Assembly: GCF_030253575.1 (NCBI RefSeq)
Contig: NC_080569.1
Coordinates: 8,437,501 to 8,501,500 of the forward strand
Length of the DNA: 64,000 nt
Direction: 5' to 3'
From: Rhododendron vialii
Lineage: Eukaryota; Streptophyta; Magnoliopsida; Ericales; Ericaceae
Shown: positions 12,430 through 23,943 of the stretch, one piece after another
How positions within the stretch are numbered: position 1 is the stretch's first letter
Layout of the letters: each line of letters begins with the position of its first letter
The notes under the pieces: model-generated
What the model saw: only the letters and a program-made list of their open reading frames with translations
Databases searched by the model: none
What the model was told of the DNA's origin: nothing
Position numbers and translations under genes: made by a program

Positions 12430-12700
12430 AGGTATGATTGTTGATAGGCTTGATATGTATTGTTGAGCACATTTCCTAATTGCTTAATCTTTTGGCCTTT
12501 GGGACAATAAGTGATGAAAATAGGATCAGAGTCAGGGCGAGGTCTGGGGTTCAAGTCTCTCGTTTTGCATTTGCTACCTGTTTGTATTCGGCTTCTCCAT
12601 AATCCATATGTATGGAAGCTTGCGTCTTCACAAGCAAGACAAGGTTAGAAACTAGTGTCATGTCATACCAGGCGTTGGATACTTGATTGTCGGACTGTTT
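12430..12700 (+). repeat. Possible LTR-retroelement-type fossil
   Basis: A phrase at about 12515-12560 (aggatcagagtcaggg followed by ggggttcaagtctc) resembles the primer-binding neighbourhood of plant LTR elements of tRNA-Met type. No coding parts or paired LTRs were found. Old and broken; family assignment weak. Confidence 0.2.
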
Positions 12701-13577
12701 CCTAATAAATTAAGCATTTAGAATACTCAATGATCAAAAAGTGGCTCACTCGCCTCAATAATGAAACGTCACTCTTCTGGTACTAAAGCAAACTTTTATG
12801 ATAACAAAACAAAAGAATGTCAAACAAAAAATCAAACAAAACTATGACATATATGTTCTTCAATTAGAAACATATAATAAAGCAAAAAATAATGAACTAA
12901 TCAAGCCACAGGGAACCAGCTGAATAGTCCATAACAGGTAAAAGGTTGCTTTCATTTAGAAAACAAATTGAAGATTGTTGGTATTAACCAGCAAGAATAC
13001 ATTTAGGACAATGACAGCTGAAATAGATTTAAAAGCCGTGTCAGCATCAGGGTGGGATGAACAGAGCCTAAAGCATCGCGAAGAATTTTACAGAACAAGG
13101 TTCTGCAAGCAACACAAGCTGCCAACCGTAAAAATTATACCAAAACTTGGTGAGATAGGAAACTTTTTACGTATAGGATGTTCAGCCAATACACATGGCA
13201 GTTTTTCTTTGAAGATAGACCATTAAGGAATGAAACACTTCACCTGATTTGATGTTCAAAACTTGGAGCTGGACATGATCTGCTCAATGAAGTCATCTAG
13301 AGTCCAATATTCACATCTATCAATTATAACCAGAAAGCCGCTTTAGTATTAAGAATACAGTAGAGTGAAAATTCCAAGACCTTCAGGATTTTAATACTCA
13401 TCCGCACAATAAAAAATTAGTAACCCTAGGATGCAGATATTTTACCTCAGTGCTACTTGAAGTTCACGTCACAGCACATAAGCTAATAATACAAGATTCC
13501 AATAACCATAATATATAACTCCTAAAACGACACACATGTCTCATCTGATAAGCATCAATTTCAAATGCACATTTTGC

Positions 13578-13783
13578 CATATCCTCTACAGAACAAAGTG
13601 AAATTCCCAGGAAAGGGAAGACAATTATTACCAGCATATCAAGCAGCAAGATTTGAATAAAGCTGGACTCATGAAACTCACATATCCTCTAAAGAACAAA
13701 GTGAAATTCCCAGGAAAGGGAAGACAATTATTACCAGCATATCAAGCAGCAAGGTTTGAATAAAGCTGGACTCATCAAACTCA
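13578..13783. repeat. 103-bp tandem duplication in the 3' flank of the PWI/SR gene
   Basis: Two units, 13578-13680 and 13681-13783, differ at only about three positions. They lie 172 bp and more downstream of the stop codon of the minus-strand gene, so possibly inside its 3' UTR. Confidence 0.85.
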
Positions 13784-13954
13784 GGGAATCCTCATATATC
13801 CATTTCAGCTGCCAGCAGTAAACACAGGCTACATCAAACAGCTATCAATAATACACTTGGCCGAAACACAAAGTTTCCAGTAAACTTTAAAAGGTACCAA
13901 TCAGCAAGATTAAAACGTTAAAATAACAGGTGAAAGTTCTAAAGCAAAACAAAT

Positions 13955-16900
13955 TTAATGCCCAACGCCCCTTTTTGCTCTAAGTGATTCAAGAGCCTTT
14001 TTTCGTAATTCAATCTCAAGCCTTTTCTGCTCAGTCTCTGTTACTTCAGCATCGCTTGCACCAGACTCCGTCCTCACAATGCGTTCACTATCAGAAGCAT
14101 TACCATCATTGTTTTTCTCATAGTCCGTGGGTGGAGAAACTGTCTCAATTGACTTTTCCTTCAACTTCTCTGCACGTCGTCGCTCTTCCCTCCTACGACG
14201 CCTCTCTTCCTTCCGTCGACGCCGCTCGTCCTTTCTCAATTTCTTCTCCTCCTTCCTTCTTCTCTTGGCATCCTTCCTACCCTCTATTTTAGAATCATCA
14301 CTGTCATCTGATGCCACTTCTTTCCTTTCAGACCTTTTATGTTTTCTTTTTTCACGAACTTCATGATGGCGCTTATCTCTTTCCAGAGAGCCAGAACTTA
14401 GGGAACCACTTCTATCTTCCTCATCGCCTTCTATCGACTTCAATGAAGCTTGAAATACCTTACTGCCCTTGACCTCATCAGAACGAGAGTCATCCTTCTT
14501 ATCATATTTGGTAATGTCTTCAGGAGATGATACCCGATGCCTCTCACTCAATGAAGTGTCTTCCTTAATTGACAGTAACTTTTGTTGCACAGCAACTTCA
14601 GGATGAATTACACTTTTAGATGTTTTCGCACTGTCCAAAAATACCATCAAATCAGGGGCATGAAATTAAGCGAGTATACAAGCAACTAAGCAAGACAAAT
14701 AAATGACGGCAGATGTAACAAACCTTCTTATCTCCTGGTCTTTCTTTCTTAATTCCAGGCCATCAGGGCGGCTCCGAATTTCAATAGAATGGCGACCACC
14801 AACCCTTTCAGAGGTATCATCATCCTTGTAAGGAACCCTCTCACGTGAAGCTTTACGGTCATCAACTGTCGATACATGTGCAGATCTTTTCTCTGAAGAT
14901 TTCAGCTTCTGATCACCACTGCCCCTAAACTCAAAGAAAACCAGTACAACTTAGGAGCACAAATGAAGCAACATGCCACAAGCTAGTGACAGAACCAAAA
15001 GAAATCCTGATTTACAATATCACACAATGAATGCTACAAGCACCTACCTGCCATAGGTTTCTTCTTTCTCCACTCTAGTCACCGGAATGCCAAGACGAGG
15101 ATTTTGATCTCTTGGTTTAGCCGGAGGGCTTGCACTGATATCTCGGAGTTTTTGTTCCTTTGTTTGCTTCACGGGGCTCACATATGGGCTGAATGACCTT
15201 CAGGAGGAGTCAGGAAAGCAACACGCATACTCAGAAAGTCAGTAACAAAACATATCCATATAAAACCCACATTTCATCATATATTCCCATCCTCTATTCG
15301 TAAGTTAACTTAAACTCACAACCCAAATCCACTAATGTTAAATCATTCTTGTTTGTGTCATTTCATTCTCCACTTGAAAGAGGGGACAAAAAAGAGGGAG
15401 AGAGCATAGTAGCACAAAGCAAGAGTGGCGGCGGTGCATTAGCAGAGGCGGAGGCTGAAGCGGGAGAGGCTAAGCAAGGGCATATAGAAGAGACTAAGAT
15501 AGGATGCTTATAAGAGCTTGATATATTTGAATTTAAATCTGTGTATTCAAAGAAATATTTATGTTTTTCCACAGTTGTAATATATATCGCACACCAACGT
15601 AATCTTAGACTCTGTGAATCTGTAACTTCCTTGGTAACTTTACTTCTGTTTCTTGGGATCAATCATCAATCCAAATTGGGAGCAAGATTCTGTCTGCATA
15701 GGAGCAGGAGTGAGGTTTAGGAGCAAGTAACAATACCCGCATAGAAGGATCCTGCAACTAAGGGGGAGTCATGCAAATATTTTCATTGTATGCATAAAGT
15801 AGTTCATTCGCTCCCATGTCAATAACCACAAGGAAAAGATGGGAATGTGAATGCATGCCCAAAACATTACCTCCTATCTTCACTAGGACTTCTTCTCCTA
15901 GAGCCTGGTGGAGGTCCTGAATGAGATTGAGACCTATCTGGTGAAGGCGATGAGGAGTATGGTTTCTTATGGGTGTCATCCCGATCCAGTGGATCTCTCT
16001 GTGGTGATCTCAAAGAAATGGGGGTGCGAAGCACACCAGAATCTATCCCCTTACGAATCTCAGCAGAGCTTTCAGCATTGTCTCTTGTGCGAGCATGTCG
16101 GATAGGAGAGAGCTTCTCAAACGTCCTACAATATTAATGATACAGCTCATCAGCTAAATAGCCTCAACTCCTTAACCAAATAAATAAATAAATAATACTT
16201 GGACAGAACATTAGACATCAAACGAACAAACAAAAATGCAAGAAGAGCAAACTATAAGAGGTGCAGTCATTACAATACCTTTTAATTTCCACACCAGTAT
16301 GAAAATGTTATTAGCACTGAACTCAAAGACAATCAAATGCATAATAAGAATCCTGTTAACTAATAACATGCAACTCAAAAGAAAAGACAAATAAATAACT
16401 TTAGTGCCAACACACCTGTTTCTTTCCCTAGGAGATTGCACAGGTGACCTCCTCTGGCGTTTTGGTGATTTCCTTCTGCCTGGTGAAGGCAACAAGCGGC
16501 GTGCTGGAGATGGAGAACTCCACTGTTCAGGTGAAGGAGACCTGTGTCTGGGAGGAGTTGGCAATCTCCTGCGGCTGGGAATTGGGGATCTCCGTAGCCT
16601 TGGTGATGGAGACCTGTGTCGGGGAGTAGATGGAGATCTTCGGTACCGCCGTCTCACAGGAGATGGTGATCTGCGGCGCACAGTATAGGGTGATCTACGC
16701 CGCACCGGAGATCGTGATCTCCGACGAACAGGAGATGGAGATCCACGTCGAATGGGTGAACGTGATCTGTATCGTACGGGAGACCTAGATCTACGTCGTA
16801 CAGGTGATCGCGACCTAAGTCGAATTGGAGACCGGGACCTGCGCCTTGGAGGAGAACGCAATCTACGGCGCATAGGCGAAGGCGATCGAAGACGTGGGCG

Positions 16901-19900
16901 TGATGTGGATCTTCTCCTAGAATGAAATGGCCTACGTCTTGAAGGAGGTGTAACAGACCGTCTTGGAGGAGAGCGTTTCAACCTTTCAGAAGAAATTGAG
17001 CGGCTTCTGTTATGAGGAGATTCAGATATACTTCTCGACTTACGTCTCTCTCTGAAAATGAAAATCGGATGAATCATGTAAAATCTAATCTACAAAATCT
17101 ATTGGATCAGAAAGCATAAGAGCAAAATAAGAAATTGCAACTAAGTACTTAATGACAATAGTAACCTATTTCACGCCTATGCGAAACATACTCTGAATAA
17201 CTTCTGGAATTGGAAAATGACTTGCTTATTGATCTCGAACGTCTATTTCTGCAGAAGAGACCCAAATTCAAAACTTACATGCCCCAATAAATGCAACCAG
17301 AGAAATACTTAGGGGGGGATGGGTGGAGGGGGGAAGAAAATCACACAGTAAAACAATACATACGGAGGAGACAAAGAGGAGTGGTCAGCTGAATGCGGAG
17401 ATCTAGATACCCTGCAGAGGTAGAGTAGATATCATCAGTCTTTCACAAAAAATAGCAGTTTGCAATCTATTCGTCCATTGTATTTTCTAAACACAAACTC
17501 ACTGTCCAAACAACATGTGAGCACAACCAACCCTTTAGTAGCATATAGCTCCACAGACCTCCATCATCACATCTGGATCCACATTATATTGCCGTAGAAT
17601 TTGTCGACAACTATTTTAACGTTAAATTTGCTAGCACAAAAAACCTAACAATTTACAGTTATGTCGTACAAAAAGAAGACCTTGCATATACAGGACTTTA
17701 ACCACTGCAAATCGTGAAGAAGGTGTTGGTGTCAAAATGCATATAACGAATTAAAATTTCCAATTCTTCTCCAACCAATAGGTGTAGGATGTTGGGGAGC
17801 ACTTCTTATACTATGCATTAGCTTATCATAAATACTAACACTAACAGACCACAAATGCATGAAGTAGATGCCTCAACCTATGGATTCATCTTGGACAGTG
17901 AGGAAACTCCCCAAGCTCAGGTCCTTAGGCCAACCTTTAAAGTAGGCGATTCCTATCGGCAGACGATTGGCACTCTTAGGGTCCGTAGTATCAAACATTA
18001 GAGGATAAAAGTTGAAAGAAATGTGGGAAGGTCTCTTTTCACTAAAGTTTCAAGTAAAAATTTGAATTGGCCACAGATGAGAAACAGGCTGCTCGTCGAT
18101 GAGGCTTCCAGCAGCAAATGCTGAATGGTATATATTCTGTCGAATCTGCAAGGAATACTGAGTGCCTAAGGACAGAGGGCATTGTTACCCTATTATGTTA
18201 TGCCATTGCTGTTTGGGTAAGGTTGTCACAAGGGACAGTTTGCTGAAAAGGGGAACGAATGTGGAAGAAGTTTGTGTGCTACGAAATCAAAAGAAAGAGA
18301 CACCTGACCATTTATTTTTGTTGTAGTGGTGGAGAAATGCCAAATTACGAGGAGAGCTATGCAATGGTCTGGTGAGTTGGCTTGGGCACAGCATGCCTCC
18401 AAGAAGTCTTTCTTGGCTGCTATCTCCAATACCGGCCAAGCACGGTGCTGAACCAATTGTGGCTTGGAAGAACCATTATGATTTTCAACAATAAAGCTCA
18501 AGATCAGTTGAATTTGTTCAGAAGCATCAAAATGTTACAAGGGCAAGACCAGTTCATGGAATACAGTGGATAATATGGGCTGCTCAAAAAATCCGGTGAA
18601 CCGTGAAACCGGTCCGGACCGAACCGATCCGTACCTTTTGGATTTTGTCCGTGGATTAATGGTCCGGACACGGATTGAAAAATAAGAAAACCGTGACTCG
18701 CGGTTCGGTCCACGGATTTTCATTACGAAACCATGGATTAACTGAACCGGACCGTGAGATAGTTATTTTATATAAATAATATATATGTGTGTGTATTTAT
18801 ATAATAAATTGTTAGTAATGTTAACACCTTTTTCCACCAATTTGAGTATTTTATCTTAATAATAGGATATAGTGTAGATGTACATAAAATATAGGGAGTA
18901 AATTGTAGTTTTTTCGTATAAATTACGGGTAACCTTAGTTGAGTTTCAGTAGTTCGTTTCTTTTCCAGTTCTTTTATGTTATGTAATGTACTATAATGAT
19001 ACAATCCTACTAGTGTTTTAGATTCTTTTGAATTTGATTTCTGAAGTAAGCCTTTGGTAATTTATGTAACAAGTACTTTCTGGTGGTGTTAAACTTAATT
19101 CTGAATGTAACCTTCTTCTATTTTATTGTGGAATATATGCTTGAGCTTTATTTTTGCTAAAATCCATAGACAAAACCATAATCAATCCGCGAGTCACCGA
19201 TCGGATTGGAACCGGACCGTAGGACTTTTGGTCCGGACACGGTTTTCATTTTGTAAAAACCGTGACTAGCGGTTCGGTCCTTGGATTCCTAGAAATCCGA
19301 ACCGAACCGGACCGCGAGCAGCCCTTATTAATATCCGTTCAATTGGTGTCTTTGCCAGGCTTGAAAGTTTGGAATGTCACTACTAGGTTATGAAATATAT
19401 ACTACCACCCGTAGGGCAGAAAAATCGTGTCCTCCTGGTCTAGGATATTTTTGGTCTGCTTCTTGTTTCCTGGTTTGCTTGCTGTTTCTCTAATGTAAAC
19501 AGGTTCAGCTCAGGAAATGCCCCTATAATGTACTACTCCCTCCGTCCCGTCCCATCCCAAATTAATGTCCATTTTGAGAAGTCAACATAAAAAGTTGTGC
19601 AACATTACTCTTTCACCATTTCTTTTCTACATTAAGTGACATGTCAACAAAGCATAAAGTAGGGGCAAATTGGGAAAGTCAATACCAATTATATTTTCCA
19701 TCATTCTACCCATAAAAACTCGCTTCCCCAAAAGGGGAAGCAAATTGGGACAGAGGGAGTACATTTTAAGCACATAACCTTAACCTGTTTAGTGAGCTGT
19801 CTTAATAACATTTATCCTTATTTTTCTTTGGTTGTTATGAACTTTAGGGGTTCTTGATCGCTTAGCAATTGCTAGGTAAGTGATACATGGGCAGAAAAAA

Positions 19901-21773
19901 CTTCACAAAGTTCTCGATAGGTAGAAGTCACTCTGGGACGAAGGGGCCCACTGAAGAGAATTGATATGAATGCAATGCCCCAGTCTAAGTAAAAGGGTTA
20001 AACAAAGACCATACACCAAGAAATATTACCACTAACAAGCAAATAACAGAAAAAAAATTCCCCCACTAACCTGGTCCTTCGTCTTGAGCCATTCCTATCA
20101 CCAGTCCCCTTCTCCTCTAGGGAATGAGCACTAGAAGTCCTAAGCTCGTGCTCAACATTATTAGCTCTCGAGTTGTCAACCTCGCCGTCCTACAGAGTTT
20201 GAGGTAAAGGACATGAACCCAAATAATTGCAGAAGCAAGCTGAATGGCATGAAAAACACAAACACAAGTTAAACACACAAACTCAGCTCTACCCAATCTA
20301 ATATGTCATGGAAAAAGTAAGTTACCATCTTCTTCATTTTCTCTTGCTCAAGTTCTCTACCCTCTCTCTCTTTCTTCTTTTGAATTTCACTTGATATCCT
20401 ATCAGTCTCAGCCTGCAATGGCCAGTGTGGCAAGATGTATATGAAATATGCCAAAATTCATCCAAAACCAACAAAATCAAAGTCACACTGTAGTTCTTGC
20501 AAAACTGTACCTTCTTCTTCCTAGTCTCCTCTTCTTTCGCATCAAGAAACTGTTGAGGGACGCCGCTCGCATTCTTTTGGGCACTGAGAAGAAGAATCCA
20601 AAGCTCTTTCATAAACTTACCAGTATTTTTCTCCATGAATCCGGTCAGAGAAATCTGAATCTCCTTTCCATTAACTACCTGCAGCCAAAAAGATGCATAG
20701 ATCACAAGGCTTTAGTGGTAGTCAGTTTGTTGTTGGGCTCCGCTAGGAACTTGGAAATGAGTAGTTTGTGGATCATAGGTGCCCAAACACTCATTCAGGA
20801 AAGGGAAATGTTACTTATGAACAATTTAACAACGTATAGCAACCGTTCCAGTAATCCTGGCATTATAATAAAGATAAATATCTTGTTGAGCATTCTTGCA
20901 TGCGAGTCCGCTCCAAAAGCACACTATCAGAATGTTCAGTTTTAGTGCTCTCAAGTCTTGTGCTTCGTCCAAAAGAACATTCTAATGAAATTCTCAACAT
21001 ATCCTGTATGACTACTTTTCAATTAACTCGAACTAATAAGTATTTCCAATTATCAAGGTTCTTAATAGATTTTCTTCAATTATCTAATGCTTCTCAGTTC
21101 TCACACTATTTTCACGTCTTGTCACCTTTCCCCATTTCCCATAAAACTTCCTTAACTGCAGTCCAAGGTTAATAAGGTTCTTTTTTCTTGTGGATAAAAA
21201 CAAACCTCAACAGATGTTTCAAAGCTAACTGTCCTATCAATTCAAACAATTGACTGAAGAGCTCAGTACCTTCCCATCTAGAAGACCATAGATGAAGTTG
21301 ATAAGAACTTCGTCTTCGAATCCAAGGAGCTCGGTCACCCTGTTCGCAATCCACGGTCTCATAACATCCATCTTCACCTTCGTCATGTCCACCTGACCAC
21401 GTCATTCACACACAACAAAATCAAAAACCCTAGAAAACTAAACAAACCCTAAAACGTTACAACCACCACACCGGAATTCAATTCTCGCATAATTCCAAGC
21501 CAGATGTACATGTAAAGACAGTGTTACGAACCAGGTTCTCCAGTTCAGGGGCGAACTTCTGCGATTTCATGAGCTTGGCTTGTTTGTTCGAGAACCGAGT
21601 GTCCTGATCGGCCGACGTCCCCTGTAAAAGCACAATCGATCGCATAGAGAACGAGGATCTCGTATCAACCACAACCGTGCGATAAATTTGGATCCGATAA
21701 GAAATCCCGAGTGTGTGCGACTGAAACAAAGAGAATTCTTTTGGAATCTTACCCGGAAAAAACCGCCTGACAT
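13955..21773 (-). CDS. PWI-domain, arginine/serine-rich splicing co-activator (SRRM1-like)
   Basis: Thirteen exons: 21753-21773, 21532-21621, 21270-21392, 20511-20678, 20326-20412, 20071-20189, 17364-17411, 17192-17248, 16416-17051, 15871-16125, 15048-15197, 14724-14924 and 13955-14630. The total is 2631 nt, 876 aa, and all phases fit. The start MSGGFFRGTSADQDTRFSNK is that of plant SRRM1 homologues (compare At2g29210). The PWI nucleic-acid-binding fold spans about residues 30-130 with PWI at 50-52 and GFEDEVLINFIYGLL after it. A charged helix follows. Exon 9 encodes dozens of RRRSRSP/RRRSPSP repeats, the RS domain. The last exon encodes a long Arg/Glu/Lys coiled coil and ends LRAKRGVGH. Known family role: nuclear speckle protein linking SR proteins, snRNPs and mRNA 3' processing. 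Intron 6 is 2.66 kb and repeat-filled. Confidence 0.92.
18060..18560 (+). mobile_element. LINE remnant (reverse-transcriptase zinc-ribbon region)
   Basis: On the + strand at about 18223-18325 the frame reads VTRDSLLKRGTNVEEVC, then VLRNQKKETPDHLFL. This matches the zf-RVT segment near the C-terminus of plant LINE reverse transcriptases. Downstream reading frames are broken by stops and shifts. The insertion is antisense to the host gene, inside its intron 6. Confidence 0.55.
18577..19324. repeat. Fold-back element with GGGCTGCTC ends
   Basis: 748 bp bounded by gggctgctc and gagcagccc. Both subterminal zones are packed with GGTCCGGACACGG, GAACCGGACCG and CGGTTCGGTCC in opposite orientation, so the arms can pair. 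The centre (18770-19170) is AT-rich. No ORF. No clean target-site duplication. It lies in intron 6 of the PWI/SR gene, just right of the LINE remnant. Confidence 0.6.
19536..19759. repeat. Stowaway-like MITE flanked by TA
   Basis: About 224 bp: TA, ctccctccgtcccgtcccat at the left, gggacagagggag then TA at the right. The conserved CTCCCTCCGT end and TA duplication are typical of Tc1/mariner-derived MITEs. Inside intron 6 of the PWI/SR gene. Confidence 0.8.
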
Positions 21774-22013
21774 CTTCTAGGGTTTCTGGGGGGAGAGGCT
21801 TCGGTGGACTGGAGTTGGTAGTATGCAGTGAGTTCTGAAGCCAAACAGCCTATCGCTACAAAAAGGGTTGAGGTTTTGTGTGGGGTGCACTTTGTTCTGG
21901 CGCTGAACTGGGGATGATTGCCCTAATCTCCGGACCATATGTTTACGAATCTACCCTTTGTTAGGCTGCGTTTCTTGTGAACTTTTTGTCTAATATATTT
22001 TGAACCCGGCTAA

Positions 22014-22307
22014 CCACACATACATCTCTGCACAATCTGTGCACAGGTTTTTTTTGGGGCCCATCATAGGTTTCGCACAAATGATCTGAGTCGTTCATTA
22101 AATGTAAAATATTTTTCCAAGATTTTCCGTAAAAAATTAGCTTAATCTAATATATATAAGTGCTCGATCCAATCATCTAAATTTTCATTCAAATTTTCGG
22201 ATAATGAAAAGTTAGATGATTAGATTAAGAACCTATAGATATTGGATTGAGCTAATAGGCCCCACAACAAAATCTGTGCACAATCTGTGCCCATATTGTC
22301 TGTGTAG
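22014..22307. repeat. MITE with about 45-bp inverted ends (CTGTGCACA family)
   Basis: The left arm (ccacacatacatctctgcac, then aatctgtgcacagg and ggggccc) pairs with the right arm (ggccccacaac, aatctgtgcacaatctgtgc, tgtctgtgtag). About 294 bp. The AT-rich centre includes a second small palindrome (ttagatgattagattaa against ttaatctaat). Confidence 0.65.
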
Positions 22308-22439
22308 ACAAATTTATCGGATATTTTTCCGATATTTTTTATTTTCATATTTTTGTTGTTGAGTTTTTCTGTTTTGTCATAATTTCTAGGATTATTTATT
22401 TATTTTGGTGAGAGGAATTAGGAAAAGTATAAAACTTTG

Positions 22440-22680
22440 ACCGAGTGGAAAAAGTTTTTTATAAGATTACACTTTAGAAAGAAAAAAAAATTGTTTGGTA
22501 TATTCTTTTCGTTTTTACTTTTTAGTGCTTTTTTAAAAAAAATTCATAACTTTTTACTTTTTAAACTCATCTCGTTGAGATGAATAACTAATTCAAAAAA
22601 TACGACGCAAATTTAACAAAAAAATTAGAAAAGACGAACAAAACACAAAAAAAAAAAAGAGTTTACAAAAATGGAGCCTT
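22440..22680. repeat. AT-rich repeat with CTCGTTGAG core, copy 1
   Basis: A short palindrome at 22567-22583 sits between long A/T homopolymer tracts. The same layout recurs at 27500, 33300, 43500 and 55790. Confidence 0.35.
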
Positions 22681-23154
22681 GATTAATCACCTCAAAATCC
22701 TTCACTGAGCAACTCCGCCCCTTACCCAAATTTTTACCCCTTTTTTTAGTTTTGGTAATTAGTTTGAGTAGATGTCACACCATATTTTGGTAATTAATTT
22801 GAGTAGATGCCTTGTTTTAGTAATTAGCTTGAGTAGATGCCTTGTTTTGGTAATTTTTTCAAAGCCGTTTGTTATCATTCACTTCAATGACAAACACAAT
22901 TTATACGCGGATAAAAAAAAAACACAATATATACTAAAAATTTGCTCACAATAGTCAAAACCCTTTTCATGCAACTCTCCCCTCAAGTTCAACCCCAAAT
23001 CCTCCGCGATCTAGTGGGCATCGGGCACAAAGAGAGATTACCAGTGACACCAGTCGCGGATGGGGTGGGAGAGGAGTTGTCTGGCAGAGGTGTAGGTGTT
23101 GTGAATAAGATATGGGCGTGGGAGGGAATGACTGCCAATGAACTCTAATTATTA

Positions 23155-23369
23155 CTTCCTCCGTCTCATAATATTTGTCTAGTCCGCAAAACGGAGACGC
23201 TAAAATAATACAATTTTTGTAAAAAAAGTTGGAAAAAAATTCAACAATTTACTAGATCTTGACGAGTTCTTTTAACTTATGACCAAAATTTGAATTTTTT
23301 CTTGAAAGAAATACATTATTTTATAGTCCTCGTTTTGCGGACCGGACAAATATTATGGGACGAAGGGAG
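23155..23369. repeat. Stowaway-like MITE, GTCCGCAAAACG family, copy 1
   Basis: 215 bp flanked by TA. The left end cttcctccgtctcataatat and the right end tattatgggacgaagggag are inverted repeats, and the inner tagtccgcaaaacg pairs with cgttttgcggacc. A near-full copy of the same size lies at 63554. Confidence 0.85.
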
Positions 23370-23416
23370 TATAAGTGTAATGTAAATATATCAAGGGATT
23401 GGGGGCGGATCGAGGG

Positions 23417-23501
23417 GGGAAATGATTCAAAGAGAATCAGACACGGACAGGCTTATTGGGGGGAAATGATTCAAAGAGAATCAGACACGGACAGGCTTAT
23501 T
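23417..23501. repeat. 44-bp tandem duplication upstream of TFIIA-L
   Basis: Copies start at 23417 and 23461 and are identical over at least 41 bp (gggaaatgattcaaagag to acggacaggcttatt). It is about 450 bp upstream of the TFIIA-L start codon. Confidence 0.9.
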
Positions 23502-23682
23502 CTTGAATTTTATTCGATTCTTGTTTATTTTTAAACAATCTTCGCATCCACCCCAATGCCAAAAGAATTCTCCAATCCCTGATCCATTTGAGATGGTGAA
23601 CAGATCGGACATAGACGGATCCAACGAAATGAGCATTAAAGCATTAAAAAACAGTCAAGAAGCAGGGGGCGTCAGATATTGA

Positions 23683-23779
23683 CACGTGGCCCACTAATGA
23701 GATCGGATGCAAACCTATTTATATTCCACTCTTAAATCCAACTCAGAACTCGCCCCACCCTCTCTCTCTCTCTCTCTCT
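23683..23779 (+). promoter_or_regulatory. Core promoter of TFIIA-L: G-box, TATA box and CT tract
   Basis: A perfect G-box CACGTGGC lies at 23683-23690, a TATA-like tatttata at 23716-23723, and a (CT)n tract at 23761-23779 in the likely 5' UTR. The spacing fits a transcription start just before or in the CT tract, 165-190 bp before the ATG. Confidence 0.5.
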
Positions 23780-23943
23780 GTCCACCCTCCCTCCGCCGTC
23801 CTCCTCTCTTTCTCGCTCCTCTCTCTCTCTAGCTACCCCTAACTCCACAACCCGACGCCCGCCCCAACCCCAGAATCACTCAACTCTTCGCCCCTCCCCT
23901 GGATTTACGCCCAAGAGAGACTGAGCTTCGGCCAATCGGGGAC

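Larger units (their letters stand above)
8363..13954. other. 5.6 kb repeat-bearing spacer between pTAC16 and the PWI/SR gene
   Basis: Holds the pTAC16 promoter at its left end and the 3' UTR of the PWI/SR gene at its right end. No protein family could be recognised in any ORF. It contains a Stowaway-like MITE, a 48-bp tandem duplication, a short inverted-repeat element, an 0.8 kb GATACG-rich element with a GA-rich minisatellite inside, a faint retroelement-like relic and a 103-bp duplication, each listed separately. The stretch 9760-11370 and the stretch 12700-13570 show nothing further that I can name. Confidence 0.5.
21774..23943. other. Divergent spacer between the PWI/SR gene and TFIIA-L
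   Basis: Contains the promoters of both neighbours. It carries two MITEs, an AT-rich repeat, a 44-bp duplication and the G-box/TATA pair of TFIIA-L, listed separately. A 20-bp stub at 21815-21834 matches the left end of the element at 32489 at 19 of 20 positions. Confidence 0.5.

Noticed and set aside
16404-16688. Plus-strand Gly/Asp/Leu-rich repetitive ORFs
   Set aside because: They are the complement of the RS repeats in the PWI/SR gene exon 9.
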